A DNA stretch of 64,000 nucleotides from Canibacter zhoujuaniae (lineage in GTDB: Bacteria > Actinomycetota > Actinomycetes > Actinomycetales > Microbacteriaceae): contig NZ_JAAIKA010000001.1 of the NCBI RefSeq assembly GCF_011752015.1, forward strand, positions 744,001-808,000. The letters are read 5' to 3'. The notes under the pieces were generated by a model. That model did not search any database, was not told the DNA's origin, and saw nothing but the letters and a program-made list of their open reading frames with translations. Shown here in pieces: positions 55,062-63,986 of this stretch. How positions within the stretch are numbered: the stretch's first letter is position 1; every line of letters starts with the position of its first letter. Position numbers and translations under genes: made by a program.

Positions 55062-56969
55062 TTGTCTCAGCCCCAAAAACCAGCAGCCGCTAAATATCGG
55101 GTTTTCCCCGGCCTTGACGGCTTGCGCGCAATTGCCGTGCTCCTGGTGCTGATTTACCATCTCCTTCCTGATGCACTGCCGGGTGGTTTTCTTGGTGTAG
55201 ATGTTTTCTTTGCAATTTCAGGCTTCCTGATTACATCCCTCATCCTGCGTGAACACACAATTTCGGGCAGCATAAATCTACCTGCGTTCTGGCAGCGACG
55301 CGCGCGGCGACTTTTGCCCGCTCTGTTCCTAACACTGCTTGTTTGCTCCGCAGTAGCAAGCATCTTCGGCGGCGATCTGCTCTACGCTTTGGGTGGGCAG
55401 CTTTTTTCTACAGTCTTTTTTGTTAGCAACTGGTTTTTTGTTGCCAGCGGTGCCGATTATTTCACGAAAGACACGCCTGAGCTCTTTCGCAATACTTGGT
55501 CTCTGGGTGTTGAAGAACAGTTCTATTTACTGCTTCCGCTCGTGCTGCTCTTTCTGCTCAGGCGGCCAAGTCGCCGCAAGCTGATTGCTGTGCTCGGCTC
55601 CTTAGGTCTGCTTTCGGCTACCGCTATGCACCTACTGTCTTTGGGCGGATCGGCGGCGAGCCGCATCTATTTCGGCAGCGACACCCACAGCTTCGGTCTT
55701 ATCTTTGGTGCGGTGCTCGCAATCATCCTGCACACAGCGCCCCACCCCTACCGTAAGCCAGGGTTTCTGAAACAAACCCTGTATCTGGCCGGAACAGTCA
55801 TCGGCATAGGCGGGCTGCTTACTCTTGCTTTCACCCTGCACGAAGATTCATCATTCATATTTCAAGGTGGAATTCTAAGCGCCACACTCTTAAGTCTGCT
55901 GACAGTCGCTGTCATTACGCGGGATGGGAGCCTCCCAGGCAGGCTCTTCGACAACCCGGTTATGCGCTATATCGGGATGCGCTCATACGGCATCTATCTC
56001 TGGCACTGGCCGATCCTTGTTATTACTGATGCAGCCTTTGGCCCAGGAGAGGGCACTCTGCGGCAGCTGACCGTCGCTACCATAGTGGCTGCGAGCACTT
56101 TTGCGATTGCACACCTCTCTTTCCGCTTCGTTGAGCAGCCTATTCGTCGCCACGGCATCCGTGGCGTGGTAAAACTTGCGATCAGTCCACGCGCGCACAA
56201 TTCAAGAGCCAGACTAATTCTGGCCTGTCTTGTAGCGGTGAGTATCGTTTGCGTCCCCGCGACCGGCTGGGCACTAGCAAATCAGCCGGCTAAAACTTCC
56301 ACGCAGATTGCGATAGAACGGGGCGAAAAGGCGGCGGCTGAGGCAAAACGAAAGGCTCAGGAGGCCGCTCAGCAGGCTGCCAAACAAGAGGCAGCTAAAG
56401 CGCAGGCAGCCGCCCAGGCGGCCGCTGATTTTGATCCAACTGCTCCGGTGCTCCCAAGCGGCACACAAATTAGCGCAATCGGCGACTCAGTGATGCTCGC
56501 TGCAGCGGGAGAGCTATACGATGAGTTCCCAGGGATCGAGCTTGACGCCGCTGTTTCTCGTTCCATGACTGCGGGCTTAGAGCTTGCAAAAGAGCAGTCT
56601 GCGGCAGGCACCCTCCGCGAAACAGTCGTGTTCGGGCTCGGCACTAACGGCGCCATTACGGATGCAGATCTCGCATATATTTGTGAGCTGGCTAAAACAC
56701 ATCGGATCGTGCTGATCAACGCGCACGCTGAGCGCGATTGGATTCCGGGAGTAAACGAGGCTCTAGCAAGAGTGAGCACTGAAAATAGAGGGATTGCACT
56801 AGCTGACTGGACGGGTAGCGTCTCACCGCACCCTGAACTCTTAGCGGGCGACGGGATCCATCCGCACCCTGCCGGTGGCACAGTTTATGCGGAATCAATC
56901 CGTGCGGCTTTAGGCAAGCTAGTAACAGATCCTGCGGAGATGCGCCGGGTTGCAATTCCCCGTTTTTAA
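55062..56969 (+). CDS. Membrane acyltransferase with SGNH domain (OatA-like)
   Basis: A 635-residue protein: an acyltransferase-3 membrane domain with about ten to eleven helices (residues ~15-380; FPGLDGLRAIAVLLVLIYH contains the catalytic-His region, and SLGVEEQFYLLLP follows), an Ala/Lys/Gln-rich coiled spacer (~415-455), and an extracellular SGNH esterase-like domain with GDSVMLAAAGE, GLGTNGAI and DGIHPHPAG. OatA proteins of this type acetylate peptidoglycan MurNAc and give lysozyme resistance; other members act on glycans. The TTG start has GAGGA six bases upstream. It occupies the place where truA is usual. Confidence 0.88.
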   Translation: MSQPQKPAAAKYRVFPGLDGLRAIAVLLVLIYHLLPDALPGGFLGVDVFFAISGFLITSLILREHTISGSINLPAFWQRRARRLLPALFLTLLVCSAVASIFGGDLLYALGGQLFSTVFFVSNWFFVASGADYFTKDTPELFRNTWSLGVEEQFYLLLPLVLLFLLRRPSRRKLIAVLGSLGLLSATAMHLLSLGGSAASRIYFGSDTHSFGLIFGAVLAIILHTAPHPYRKPGFLKQTLYLAGTVIGIGGLLTLAFTLHEDSSFIFQGGILSATLLSLLTVAVITRDGSLPGRLFDNPVMRYIGMRSYGIYLWHWPILVITDAAFGPGEGTLRQLTVATIVAASTFAIAHLSFRFVEQPIRRHGIRGVVKLAISPRAHNSRARLILACLVAVSIVCVPATGWALANQPAKTSTQIAIERGEKAAAEAKRKAQEAAQQAAKQEAAKAQAAAQAAADFDPTAPVLPSGTQISAIGDSVMLAAAGELYDEFPGIELDAAVSRSMTAGLELAKEQSAAGTLRETVVFGLGTNGAITDADLAYICELAKTHRIVLINAHAERDWIPGVNEALARVSTENRGIALADWTGSVSPHPELLAGDGIHPHPAGGTVYAESIRAALGKLVTDPAEMRRVAIPRF

Positions 56970-57023
56970 GTCGCGCGGTTAAAGCTTCTTTCCGCGTTCG
57001 TAAGTTGGTTTTGCTATACAAAA

Positions 57024-57055
57024 AAGAACCCGCCACACGATCGTGACGGGTTCTT
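57024..57055. terminator. Convergent terminator after rplQ and the acyltransferase
   Basis: AAGAACCCG (57024-57032) pairs with CGGGTTCTT (57047-57055); the loop contains a nested CACGATCGTG palindrome. On the minus strand it is followed by a T run (TTTTTT before GTATAG), so it is a strong end for rplQ. Confidence 0.9.
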
Positions 57056-57076
57056 CTTAGAAAGATAGAGCGCAGA

Positions 57077-57604
57077 TTACTCTGATTTCTCCTCTTCGGT
57101 TGCTTCTTCAGCAGGAGCCTCAACGGTCTCTTCTGCGGCAGCTTCTTCAGCAGGAGCTTCAGTGGTTTCCTCTGCGGCAGCTTCTTCAGCGGCCTCTTCT
57201 GCAACAGGCTCCTCAGCTGGCTTTGCAGCGCGCTGTTTCTTTACCACTGGCTCAAGCACAAGCTCAATAACCGCCATTGGCGCATTGTCGCCCTTGCGGA
57301 ACCCAGTCTTAACAACGCGGGTGTAACCACCCTCACGCTCAGCAAGCTGCGGCGCGATCTCGGTGAAGAGCTCGTGCACAACAGACTTGTCGAGAATCTG
57401 ACGCATAACACGACGACGTGCGTGCAGGTCACCACGCTTCGCGAAAGTCACCAGACGCTCTGCCACCGGCTGCAGACGCTTTGCTTTGGTTTCAGTGGTT
57501 TGGATGCGCTTGTGCTCGAAAAGCTGCGCAGCCAATTGATTGAGGATCATGCGCTCGTGGGTTGGACCGCCACCGAGGCGTGCACCCTTAGTTGGCTTAG
57601 GCAT
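57077..57604 (-). CDS. rplQ: 50S ribosomal protein L17
   Basis: A 175-residue L17. Residues 1-~115 are the L17 core ([19 protein letters not shown] start, [19 protein letters not shown]). The last ~50 residues are an acidic Glu/Ala/Pro tail with a 13-residue tandem repeat. It lies 40 bp after rpoA and ends the alpha operon. Confidence 0.95.
   Translation of the reverse strand: MPKPTKGARLGGGPTHERMILNQLAAQLFEHKRIQTTETKAKRLQPVAERLVTFAKRGDLHARRRVMRQILDKSVVHELFTEIAPQLAEREGGYTRVVKTGFRKGDNAPMAVIELVLEPVVKKQRAAKPAEEPVAEEAAEEAAAEETTEAPAEEAAAEETVEAPAEEATEEEKSE
57107..57184 (-). repeat. 39-nt tandem repeat in rplQ tail
   Basis: Two near-identical 39-nt units (57107-57145 and 57146-57184) encode the 13-residue pattern [13 protein letters not shown]. 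A third, diverged copy begins at 57185. It extends the L17 C-terminal tail. Confidence 0.8.
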
Positions 57605-57644
57605 AATTCATTACTCCTAGGAATGAGTCGTTAAACGAGCTCTA

Positions 57645-58628
57645 TTAGTTGTCTTCTTCGTAGCTGTACAAATTCGAACCGTCAAAACCAGGCACGGCAT
57701 CCTTGAGTGAGAGACCCATTTCAGTGAGTTTCTCGCGGATCTCCACAACTGACTTCTGACCAAAGTTGCGAATGTTCATTAACTGGGCTTCTGAGAGCGC
57801 TACGAGCTCACTCACGGTGTTGATGCCCTCACGCTTAAGGCAGTTGTAGCTGCGCACTGAAAGCTCGAGATTCTCAATTGGAATTGCAAGCTCACTGTCT
57901 GTTGCAACCTCTACAACCGGCTGACCGATTTCAACACCCTCAGCAGCGGTGTTCAGCTCACGCGCAAGACCGAAGAGCTCAACAAGCGTTGAACCGGCAG
58001 ATGCCACTGCGTCACGTGGGCTAATAGCTGGCTTGGTCTCAACATCGACAACGAGACGATCGAAGTCGGTACGCTCACCGGCACGTGTAGCTTCCACACG
58101 GTAGCTAACCTTTAGCACTGGTGAGTAGATTGAGTCGACAGGGATCCGGCCAACCTCTGCGTCATCATTTCGGTTCTGGCTGTTTGAAACGTAGCCACGG
58201 CCGCGCTCAATCGTCAGATCGAGCTCGAACTGAGCATCTTCACCCAGGGTTGCAATAACCAAGTCTGGGTTGTGAATTTCAACACCGGCAGGAGCTGAAA
58301 TATCAGCCGCGGTAACAACGCCCTCACCCGATTTGCGCAGGTAGGCGCTTACTGGCTCGTCATGCTCACTTGAAACAACAAGTCCCTTGATGTTGAGGAT
58401 GATTTCGGTTACATCTTCAGTCACGTGCGGGATGGTGGTGAACTCATGTGCAACACCCTCAAAACGAACGCTGGTTACAGCAGCGCCCGGGATCGATGAC
58501 AGCAGGGTGCGGCGCAGTGAATTACCGAGGGTGTAACCGAAGCCGGGCTCGAGCGGTTCGATAACAAAACGTGAGCGGAATTCTGATACTGATTCTTCTG
58601 TAAGAGTTGGTCGCTGTGCGATGAGCAC
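57645..58628 (-). CDS. rpoA: RNA polymerase alpha subunit
   Basis: A 327-residue alpha subunit. The N-terminal domain (~1-230; [21 protein letters not shown]) handles assembly, and the C-terminal domain (~245-315; [28 protein letters not shown]) contacts DNA and activators. GTG start preceded by GAAAGGA. It follows rpsK by 108 bp; rpsD is not in this operon. Confidence 0.97.
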   Translation of the reverse strand: MLIAQRPTLTEESVSEFRSRFVIEPLEPGFGYTLGNSLRRTLLSSIPGAAVTSVRFEGVAHEFTTIPHVTEDVTEIILNIKGLVVSSEHDEPVSAYLRKSGEGVVTAADISAPAGVEIHNPDLVIATLGEDAQFELDLTIERGRGYVSNSQNRNDDAEVGRIPVDSIYSPVLKVSYRVEATRAGERTDFDRLVVDVETKPAISPRDAVASAGSTLVELFGLARELNTAAEGVEIGQPVVEVATDSELAIPIENLELSVRSYNCLKREGINTVSELVALSEAQLMNIRNFGQKSVVEIREKLTEMGLSLKDAVPGFDGSNLYSYEEDN

Positions 58629-58736
58629 TATAAAATCCTTTCGCTGATGAGTCCGCTATATGACTCAAATGCGGGCTAAAAGGTTGATAATTTTGGTGAT
58701 TTATAACGGTTAACCGCTAGAAATCGGGTGCTCACC

Positions 58737-59135
58737 TTATACGCGACGGCGCTTCGGTGGACGGCAGCCGTTGTGTGTCTGCGGGGTAACGTCGGTGATA
58801 GAACCAACCTCAAGTCCCGCAGCCTGCAGTGAACGGATAGCGGTCTCGCGGCCTGAGCCTGGACCCTTTACGAAAATATCTACCTTCTTCATTCCGTGCT
58901 CCTGCGCCTTCTTTGCAGCAGACTCAGCAGCCAACTGCGCAGCGAATGGAGTAGATTTACGTGAACCTTTAAAGCCCACACCACCTGAAGACTGCCAGCT
59001 GATAACAGCGCCAGTGGTGTCGGTGATAGAAACGATGGTGTTGTTGAAGGTTGACTTGATGTGAGCCTGACCCACTACAACGTTCTTTTTGTCTTTGCGG
59101 CGAGGCTTACGCGCCGCGGCTTTTGGTGCAGCCAT
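58737..59135 (-). CDS. rpsK: 30S ribosomal protein S11
   Basis: A 132-residue S11. The C-terminal [18 protein letters not shown] and [18 protein letters not shown] blocks identify it. The first ~20 residues are Lys/Arg-rich, usual in actinobacteria. It lies 35 bp after rpsM. Confidence 0.97.
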   Translation of the reverse strand: MAAPKAAARKPRRKDKKNVVVGQAHIKSTFNNTIVSITDTTGAVISWQSSGGVGFKGSRKSTPFAAQLAAESAAKKAQEHGMKKVDIFVKGPGSGRETAIRSLQAAGLEVGSITDVTPQTHNGCRPPKRRRV

Positions 59136-59170
59136 TGAAAGTTTCTCCTGAAAGCTTAAAAACGGGTGGG

Positions 59171-59539
59171 TTACTTCTTCTTACCAGCAACGGTCTTCTT
59201 TGGACCCTTGCGAGTGCGAGCGTTAGTCTTGGTGCGCTGACCGTGCACTGGTAGCCCTCTGCGGTGACGCAGACCCTGGTAGCTTCCAATTTCAACCTTG
59301 CGACGGATGTCTGCTGCAACCTCACGGCGCAAGTCACCCTCCACCTTGAAGTTACCTTCAATGTAGTCGCGCAGCGCAACGAGCTGATCGTCGGTCAGAT
59401 CTTTCACGCGGGTGTTACCGTCGATGCCGGTTTCTGCAAGGGTCTTCAGCGCGCGAGTGCGCCCGACGCCGTAAATGTAAGTAAGAGCAACTTCAACGCG
59501 TTTTTCACGTGGAATGTCAACTCCGGCGAGACGTGCCAT
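59171..59539 (-). CDS. rpsM: 30S ribosomal protein S13
   Basis: A 122-residue S13 with [18 protein letters not shown] at the start and the C-terminal [20 protein letters not shown] block. AAGGAG precedes the ATG. It is preceded by a structured 156-bp gap after rpmJ. Confidence 0.97.
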   Translation of the reverse strand: MARLAGVDIPREKRVEVALTYIYGVGRTRALKTLAETGIDGNTRVKDLTDDQLVALRDYIEGNFKVEGDLRREVAADIRRKVEIGSYQGLRHRRGLPVHGQRTKTNARTRKGPKKTVAGKKK

Positions 59540-59695
59540 GGTGGCTTCTCCTTGTTGTTATGTCAGAGGTGTGGAGCGCACCGGGTGCCTGAGCCCCTGT
59601 CTCAAGGTGTCACCCACGGTTTTTATCCGTGGGGTCTTCGATGCACTTGGTAATTATTTAGTTTTGATTTTCGCGAGCCGTCACGCTGCAGGGAA
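59540..59695 (-). promoter_or_regulatory. Structured rpmJ-rpsM intergenic leader
   Basis: This 156-bp gap is long for the operon. It holds a clear stem CCCACGG/CCGTGGG (59613-59633, 7 bp, loop ATAAAAA on the coding strand) and a nearby GCACC-C-GGTGC palindrome with further short GAG/CTC pairs. It may be a cis-regulatory ribosomal-protein leader; no known class is recognised. Confidence 0.45.
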
Positions 59696-59809
59696 TTAGC
59701 CCTGACGCTGTTTGTGACGTGGGTTCTCGCAGATAACCATGACGCGTCCGTGACGGCGGATCACCTTGCACTTATCGCAGATCCGCTTAACACTTGGCTT
59801 TACTTTCAT
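59696..59809 (-). CDS. rpmJ: 50S ribosomal protein L36
   Basis: A 37-residue L36 read from [15 protein letters not shown] to RHKQRQG. Zinc ligands Cys11, Cys14, Cys27 and His32 are kept, so it is the zinc-binding (C+) form. It sits between infA and rpsM, the usual position, with GGAAACATC upstream. Confidence 0.96.
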   Translation of the reverse strand: MKVKPSVKRICDKCKVIRRHGRVMVICENPRHKQRQG

Positions 59810-59874
59810 GATGTTTCCTTAGATTCGCTGTCTTCGTACCCGCGGGGTGCCGCAGGCCGTTACTTCGTGAAGAC

Positions 59875-60096
59875 TTACTTGTAGCGATAGCTAATGCGGC
59901 CGCGGGTGAGGTCGTACGGGGTGAGCTCTACGATCACGCGATCTTCGGGAAGAATACGGATGTAGTGCTTGCGCATCTTTCCGGCGATGTGGGCGGTCAC
60001 AATGTGCCCGTTATCAAGCTCAACGCGGAAATTTGCATTACGCAGGGCCTCGAGTACGCGACCCTCCATCTCAATTACGCCTTCTTTTGCGGCCAT
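59875..60096 (-). CDS. infA: Translation initiation factor IF-1
   Basis: A 73-residue OB-fold protein ([18 protein letters not shown] start, RGRISYRYK end) that occupies the A site during initiation. Length and sequence are typical. It follows a 190-bp gap after the PP2C gene and starts the infA-rpmJ-rpsM-rpsK-rpoA-rplQ unit. Confidence 0.97.
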   Translation of the reverse strand: MAAKEGVIEMEGRVLEALRNANFRVELDNGHIVTAHIAGKMRKHYIRILPEDRVIVELTPYDLTRGRISYRYK

Positions 60097-60286
60097 ATAC
60101 TCACAATCGTTTAAAGTAATTAATCACTCTGCGAATGCTTCGTGTAGACACAAAGCACCAAAGATCAATTGAACCACGCAAAAGGAAATTTGTCTAATTG
60201 AAGCGCATTTTCTTCGGCGTTTCTAAATTTTTCTGCCGCAGCCTAGAGCACAGGTAACATAGCTCGCGCGCAGCGATCCGCAAAAA
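60097..60286 (-). promoter_or_regulatory. infA upstream region with hairpin
   Basis: A 190-bp AT-rich gap. ATGCTTCGTG (60135-60144) pairs with CACAAAGCAC (60149-60158) around a four-base loop, with two G-T-type pairs. No U-run follows, so it is a leader element or weak terminator. I could not place a convincing -35/-10 pair. Confidence 0.4.
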
Positions 60287-61102
60287 TTATGGAGTTACAT
60301 CTTTGGCGAGGTGTTCCCTGCGGCGACGCTCAAAATCGAGCGGCAGCGCTGCCTGCAGCTGCGCCAGCTCCCCTTCTGAAAACTCACCCTCAGTGGCAAC
60401 TTCGAGCACAATAACACTGACATTATCGGGCGCCTCACCCTCAAGCACTGTCTCCATAAGCAGGTCAGCGGCAAGCTCAACCGACCCCCTGCGCAACCAC
60501 TCCAGCAGAGTGCTCTCATCTAGTTGCCCGGACAGCCCGTCAGTGCAGATCAGCAGCCGGTCACCGAGTTCCATCTCAAGCCGCCAGAGATCCGCCTGCG
60601 AAGCGTCTGAGCCCAGCGCGCGAGTGATTATATTTGCTTTAGGCAGCCGCGGATCCGAAATATCGTAACCTGCCTGCAGCATTTCATTCAGAAGTGAATG
60701 ATCGTTGGTGATCAGCGACAGCTTATTGTCACGCAACAGGTAGACCCTGGAGTCTCCAATGTTCGCAACCAACCACTCATAACCGCTCTCCCCAGCAATT
60801 ACCGCAACCCCGGAGAGTGTGCAGCCGGCGATCCCCTCCACCGAGGCTGAGATTTTAGCAACCCGCTGGCGCGCGTAGGCCAGCGCCTGTTCAAACACCC
60901 TCTGAGTAAGAGCCGGAAACCCTGCAACTGTTTCGCGAAACGAGGCAACAGCGGTTTGCGCTGCCAGCGCACCCGCTTGATGCCCACCCATACCGTCAGC
61001 AACCAGAAAAACAGGCGCTGCAGTAAGCACCGCATCCTCGTTTATGGCGCGGTAGTTTCCCACATGGCTGCGCCCTGCAACAGCAATGTTTGGAGTTTTC
61101 AT
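60287..61102 (-). CDS. PP2C-family protein Ser/Thr phosphatase (soluble)
   Basis: A 271-residue PPM-family phosphatase. Metal-site motifs are complete: GNYRAINEDA (~16-25), VADGMGGHQAG (~35-45), IGDSRVYLLR, CTDGLS and APDNVSVIVLE. It has no membrane helix, unlike PstP, which usually sits with pknB, rodA and ftsW. Here it starts seven bases after map and precedes infA, so it may belong to the adk-map transcript. Its substrate is unknown; removal of phosphate from Ser/Thr-kinase targets is the family role. Confidence 0.9.
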   Translation of the reverse strand: MKTPNIAVAGRSHVGNYRAINEDAVLTAAPVFLVADGMGGHQAGALAAQTAVASFRETVAGFPALTQRVFEQALAYARQRVAKISASVEGIAGCTLSGVAVIAGESGYEWLVANIGDSRVYLLRDNKLSLITNDHSLLNEMLQAGYDISDPRLPKANIITRALGSDASQADLWRLEMELGDRLLICTDGLSGQLDESTLLEWLRRGSVELAADLLMETVLEGEAPDNVSVIVLEVATEGEFSEGELAQLQAALPLDFERRRREHLAKDVTP

Positions 61103-61109
61103 AGCTTAC

Positions 61110-61949
61110 TTACGGAATGGGAACCGGGGTGACACCAAATGGCGCAAGCCCCTCTTTACCACCGTCGAGTGCGGTGAGCACCCAAATTCCCTCTTTGTGC
61201 ACTGCGACAGAGTGCTCCCACTGGCAAGAATCTTTGCCATCGGCCATGCGCACAGTCCAGCCGTCATTCTTATCGGTGACGGTTTCAGGCCTGCCGGCAG
61301 CGATGATTGGCTCAATTGCGACACACAGACCGGGTTTAACCTCTGCGGTGCGACCGTTCACCCAGTATGTGTAGACCGGCGGCGCCTCGTGCATCGAGCG
61401 GCCAATACCGTGGCCAATGTACTCTTCAACGATTGAGTAGTCGGTGTTTTCAGAAATATAATCTTCCACCGCTCCGCCGACTGAGTTTAGCTCTTTAGCG
61501 GTTGCGAGGGCGGCTATCGCTCGCCACATAGCTTCTTTGGTGTGATCGCTCAATGCCTGACGGCGGGCAACAGTTTCTGGATTATCAGGGTCTGGGACAA
61601 CCACAGTAAGTGCGCTGTCACCGTGCCATCCGTTAAAAACAGCACCGCAGTCGATCGACACAATATCCCCCGGCTGGATCACGTAATCATCCGGCACCGC
61701 GTGCACAACTCGGTCGTTTACGTTTGCGCAGATCGTGTGCTTGTAGCCCGGCTCCAGCATGAAATTTGGCTCTGCTCCAAGCTCGCGGATCTTCGCCTCT
61801 GCTGCGCGATCAACATCCAGCAGGGTTGCGCCAGCCACACAGGCCTCTTTCGCTGCTTGCAGCGCCAAGGCCGTAATGCGGTTGGGCTCCTGCATCAGTC
61901 GCAGCTGAGCGGGAGATTTATAAATAGATTTGCGGAGTGAGCGAACCAT
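61110..61949 (-). CDS. map: Methionine aminopeptidase, type I
   Basis: A 279-residue metalloprotease removing N-terminal Met. The five metal ligands can be placed: Asp in SIDCGAVFNGWHGD (two), His in GHGIGRSMHEAP, and two Glu near VAIEPI and WEHSVAV. It follows adk by 8 bp. Confidence 0.95.
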   Translation of the reverse strand: MVRSLRKSIYKSPAQLRLMQEPNRITALALQAAKEACVAGATLLDVDRAAEAKIRELGAEPNFMLEPGYKHTICANVNDRVVHAVPDDYVIQPGDIVSIDCGAVFNGWHGDSALTVVVPDPDNPETVARRQALSDHTKEAMWRAIAALATAKELNSVGGAVEDYISENTDYSIVEEYIGHGIGRSMHEAPPVYTYWVNGRTAEVKPGLCVAIEPIIAAGRPETVTDKNDGWTVRMADGKDSCQWEHSVAVHKEGIWVLTALDGGKEGLAPFGVTPVPIP

Positions 61950-61957
61950 AATGAAAC

Positions 61958-62545
61958 TTAGCGACCCAATTTTTCTTTCAGAGCAGCAGCGATGCGCTCT
62001 GCTACTTCGTCTATCGTCCCAAGCCCGTCTACTGCGACCAAAATGCCGCGCTCTTTAAAGAGTTCAATAAGCGGCGCGGTCTCGGCAGCATACACATTTT
62101 GGCGGTGGCGAATAACCTCTTCGGTATCGTCTGCACGACCCTGCTCAACTGCTCGCTTCAGGAGGCGCTGCACAACCTCTTCAGTGTCGGCCTCAAGCAG
62201 CACTACAGCGTCAAGCTGCCCGCCGGCAGGCTCAAGTGTTTTATCCAGCGCATGCACCTGATCTACTGTGCGAGGGTAGCCGTCGAGCAGAAATCCCTGC
62301 TGCGCGTCGTCAAGCGCGATGCGGTCGGCAACAATAGCGTTTGTGATCTCATCTGGAACCAGCTCGCCACGCTCAATGATCGCAGCAACCTGTTTGCCAA
62401 GCGGAGTTTGGTTTTTTATATTCTCGCGAAAAATATCACCGGTTGAAATGGCGGGAACACCGTAACGTTCCGCAATTTTCCCCGCCTGTGTGCCTTTGCC
62501 GGCACCCGGTGGTCCAACGATTAAAAGATGAGTTGCTTGAGTCAT
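61958..62545 (-). CDS. adk: Adenylate kinase
   Basis: A 195-residue enzyme of the short-LID type. The P-loop [16 protein letters not shown] (~10-25), the AMP-site GYPRTVDQV and the short LID near [13 protein letters not shown] are typical of actinobacteria. It starts three bases after the secY stop. Confidence 0.96.
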   Translation of the reverse strand: MTQATHLLIVGPPGAGKGTQAGKIAERYGVPAISTGDIFRENIKNQTPLGKQVAAIIERGELVPDEITNAIVADRIALDDAQQGFLLDGYPRTVDQVHALDKTLEPAGGQLDAVVLLEADTEEVVQRLLKRAVEQGRADDTEEVIRHRQNVYAAETAPLIELFKERGILVAVDGLGTIDEVAERIAAALKEKLGR

Positions 62546-62548
62546 AAG

Positions 62549-63868
62549 TTACTTTAAAAGCCCTTCGTAGTGGCGCTGCTGCAACTGCGCATCGATCTGT
62601 TTCACCGTTTCAAGGCCAACACCCACGATAATCAAAATCGAAGCGCCGCCGAACGGGAAGTTCTGGTTGGCGTTGAAGAAGCTCAACGCGAACAACGGCA
62701 GCAGCGCAATAATACCGAGGTACAGTGCGCCAGCGCTGGTAATCCGGTTGATAACGTATGCCAGATATTCTGCTGTCGGACGACCCGCGCGAATTCCTGG
62801 AATAAAGCCGCCGTAGCGCTTCATGTTGTCAGCAACCTCTTCAGGGTTGAAGGTGATGCTGATGTAGAAGAAGGCGAAGGCGATTACCAGCACAAAGAAC
62901 AGCGCCATGTAGAGCGGCTGATCACCGTAAACAAGGTTGTTTTGGATCCATACAACCCACGCAGCTGGCTCCTGCCCCGGTGCGGGCTGGTTGAACTGGG
63001 TGACCAACATAGGCATAAAGAGAATTGATGACGCGAAAATTACTGGAATCACGCCGGCCATATTCACTTTGATCGGAATGTATGTAGAGGTGCCACCGTA
63101 AGTGCGGCGGCCCACAACGCGTTTCGCGTACTGCACCGGGATGCGACGCTGCGACTGCTCAACGAACACAACCGCAATCATCACAAGAAGCCCGAGCACC
63201 ATCACAACCGCAAAAACTTCCCAACCTCGTGCCTGCTGGATCGCCCACAGCGCACCCGGGAAACCCGCCGCGATCGAAGTGAAAATGAGCAGGGACATGC
63301 CGTTACCGATGCCGCGCTCGGTGATCATCTCACCGAACCACATCACCAGTCCGGTGCCGGCTGTCATGGTGAGGATCTGAATAATCATCGCCCACCACTC
63401 AGGTGAGATCAGATTTTCACACGCCGCAGAGCCCACAGCTCCAAAAAGCAAGCCCGAGCGTGCAGTCACCAACAGTGTTGTTGCCTGGAGAATGCCGAGA
63501 CCGATCGTTAGATAGCGGGTGTACTGGGTGAGTTTAGACTGACCAGCCTGCCCCTCTTTGTGCAGCGCTTCAAAGTGCGGGATCACCACGCGCAACAGCT
63601 GCGTAATAATCGAAGCCGTAATGTATGGCATGATACCCAGCGCAAAAATCGAGAGCTGCAGCAGAGCACCCCCCGAAAAGAGGTTAATCATCTGATACAA
63701 ACCGGAAGCGTCTTGCGTTGAGACAAGACAGGCTTTCAGGTTTGAATAGTTCACAAAGGGAGCTGGGACAAATGAACCTAAACGGAACAAAGCCATAATT
63801 GCCAGGGTAAACAGAATCTTACGACGCAGGTCCTGTGCCTTAAAGACTCGAGCAATTGCGCTGAACAA
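62549..63868 (-). CDS. secY: Protein translocase subunit SecY
   Basis: A 439-residue ten-helix channel protein of the Sec translocon. GIMPYITASIITQLL, GNGMSLLIF and the plug region are recognisable. The start is TTG with AAGGA six bases upstream. It is followed by adk and map in the usual order. Upstream, a 132-bp gap with a hairpin separates it from the expected rplO beyond the window. Confidence 0.97.
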   Translation of the reverse strand: MFSAIARVFKAQDLRRKILFTLAIMALFRLGSFVPAPFVNYSNLKACLVSTQDASGLYQMINLFSGGALLQLSIFALGIMPYITASIITQLLRVVIPHFEALHKEGQAGQSKLTQYTRYLTIGLGILQATTLLVTARSGLLFGAVGSAACENLISPEWWAMIIQILTMTAGTGLVMWFGEMITERGIGNGMSLLIFTSIAAGFPGALWAIQQARGWEVFAVVMVLGLLVMIAVVFVEQSQRRIPVQYAKRVVGRRTYGGTSTYIPIKVNMAGVIPVIFASSILFMPMLVTQFNQPAPGQEPAAWVVWIQNNLVYGDQPLYMALFFVLVIAFAFFYISITFNPEEVADNMKRYGGFIPGIRAGRPTAEYLAYVINRITSAGALYLGIIALLPLFALSFFNANQNFPFGGASILIIVGVGLETVKQIDAQLQQRHYEGLLK

Positions 63869-63948
63869 TATGTGTCCTTACGGTTTTTGGGCGCACTGAT
63901 GCGCGCATAACATAACTCATCTAGCTTACACGCTAGGGCGGAAAACCT

Positions 63949-63986
63949 AAAGCGGGCCGAACTAGGTTGCTAGCTCGACCCGCTTT
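63949..63986 (-). terminator. Stem-loop upstream of secY
   Basis: AAAGCGGG (63949-63956) pairs with CCCGCTTT (63979-63986), with further CGA/TCG pairing and a CTAG inner stem. On the minus strand a TTTAGGTTTT tail follows, so it can end the transcript coming from the right before the secY promoter. Confidence 0.65.

Noticed and set aside
58640-58680. CTGATGAGTC followed by a short stem, resembling a hammerhead ribozyme core
   Set aside because: The required GAAA after stem II is absent and the strand is opposite to rpoA transcription; it is a chance match around a TGAGTC/GACTCA stem.
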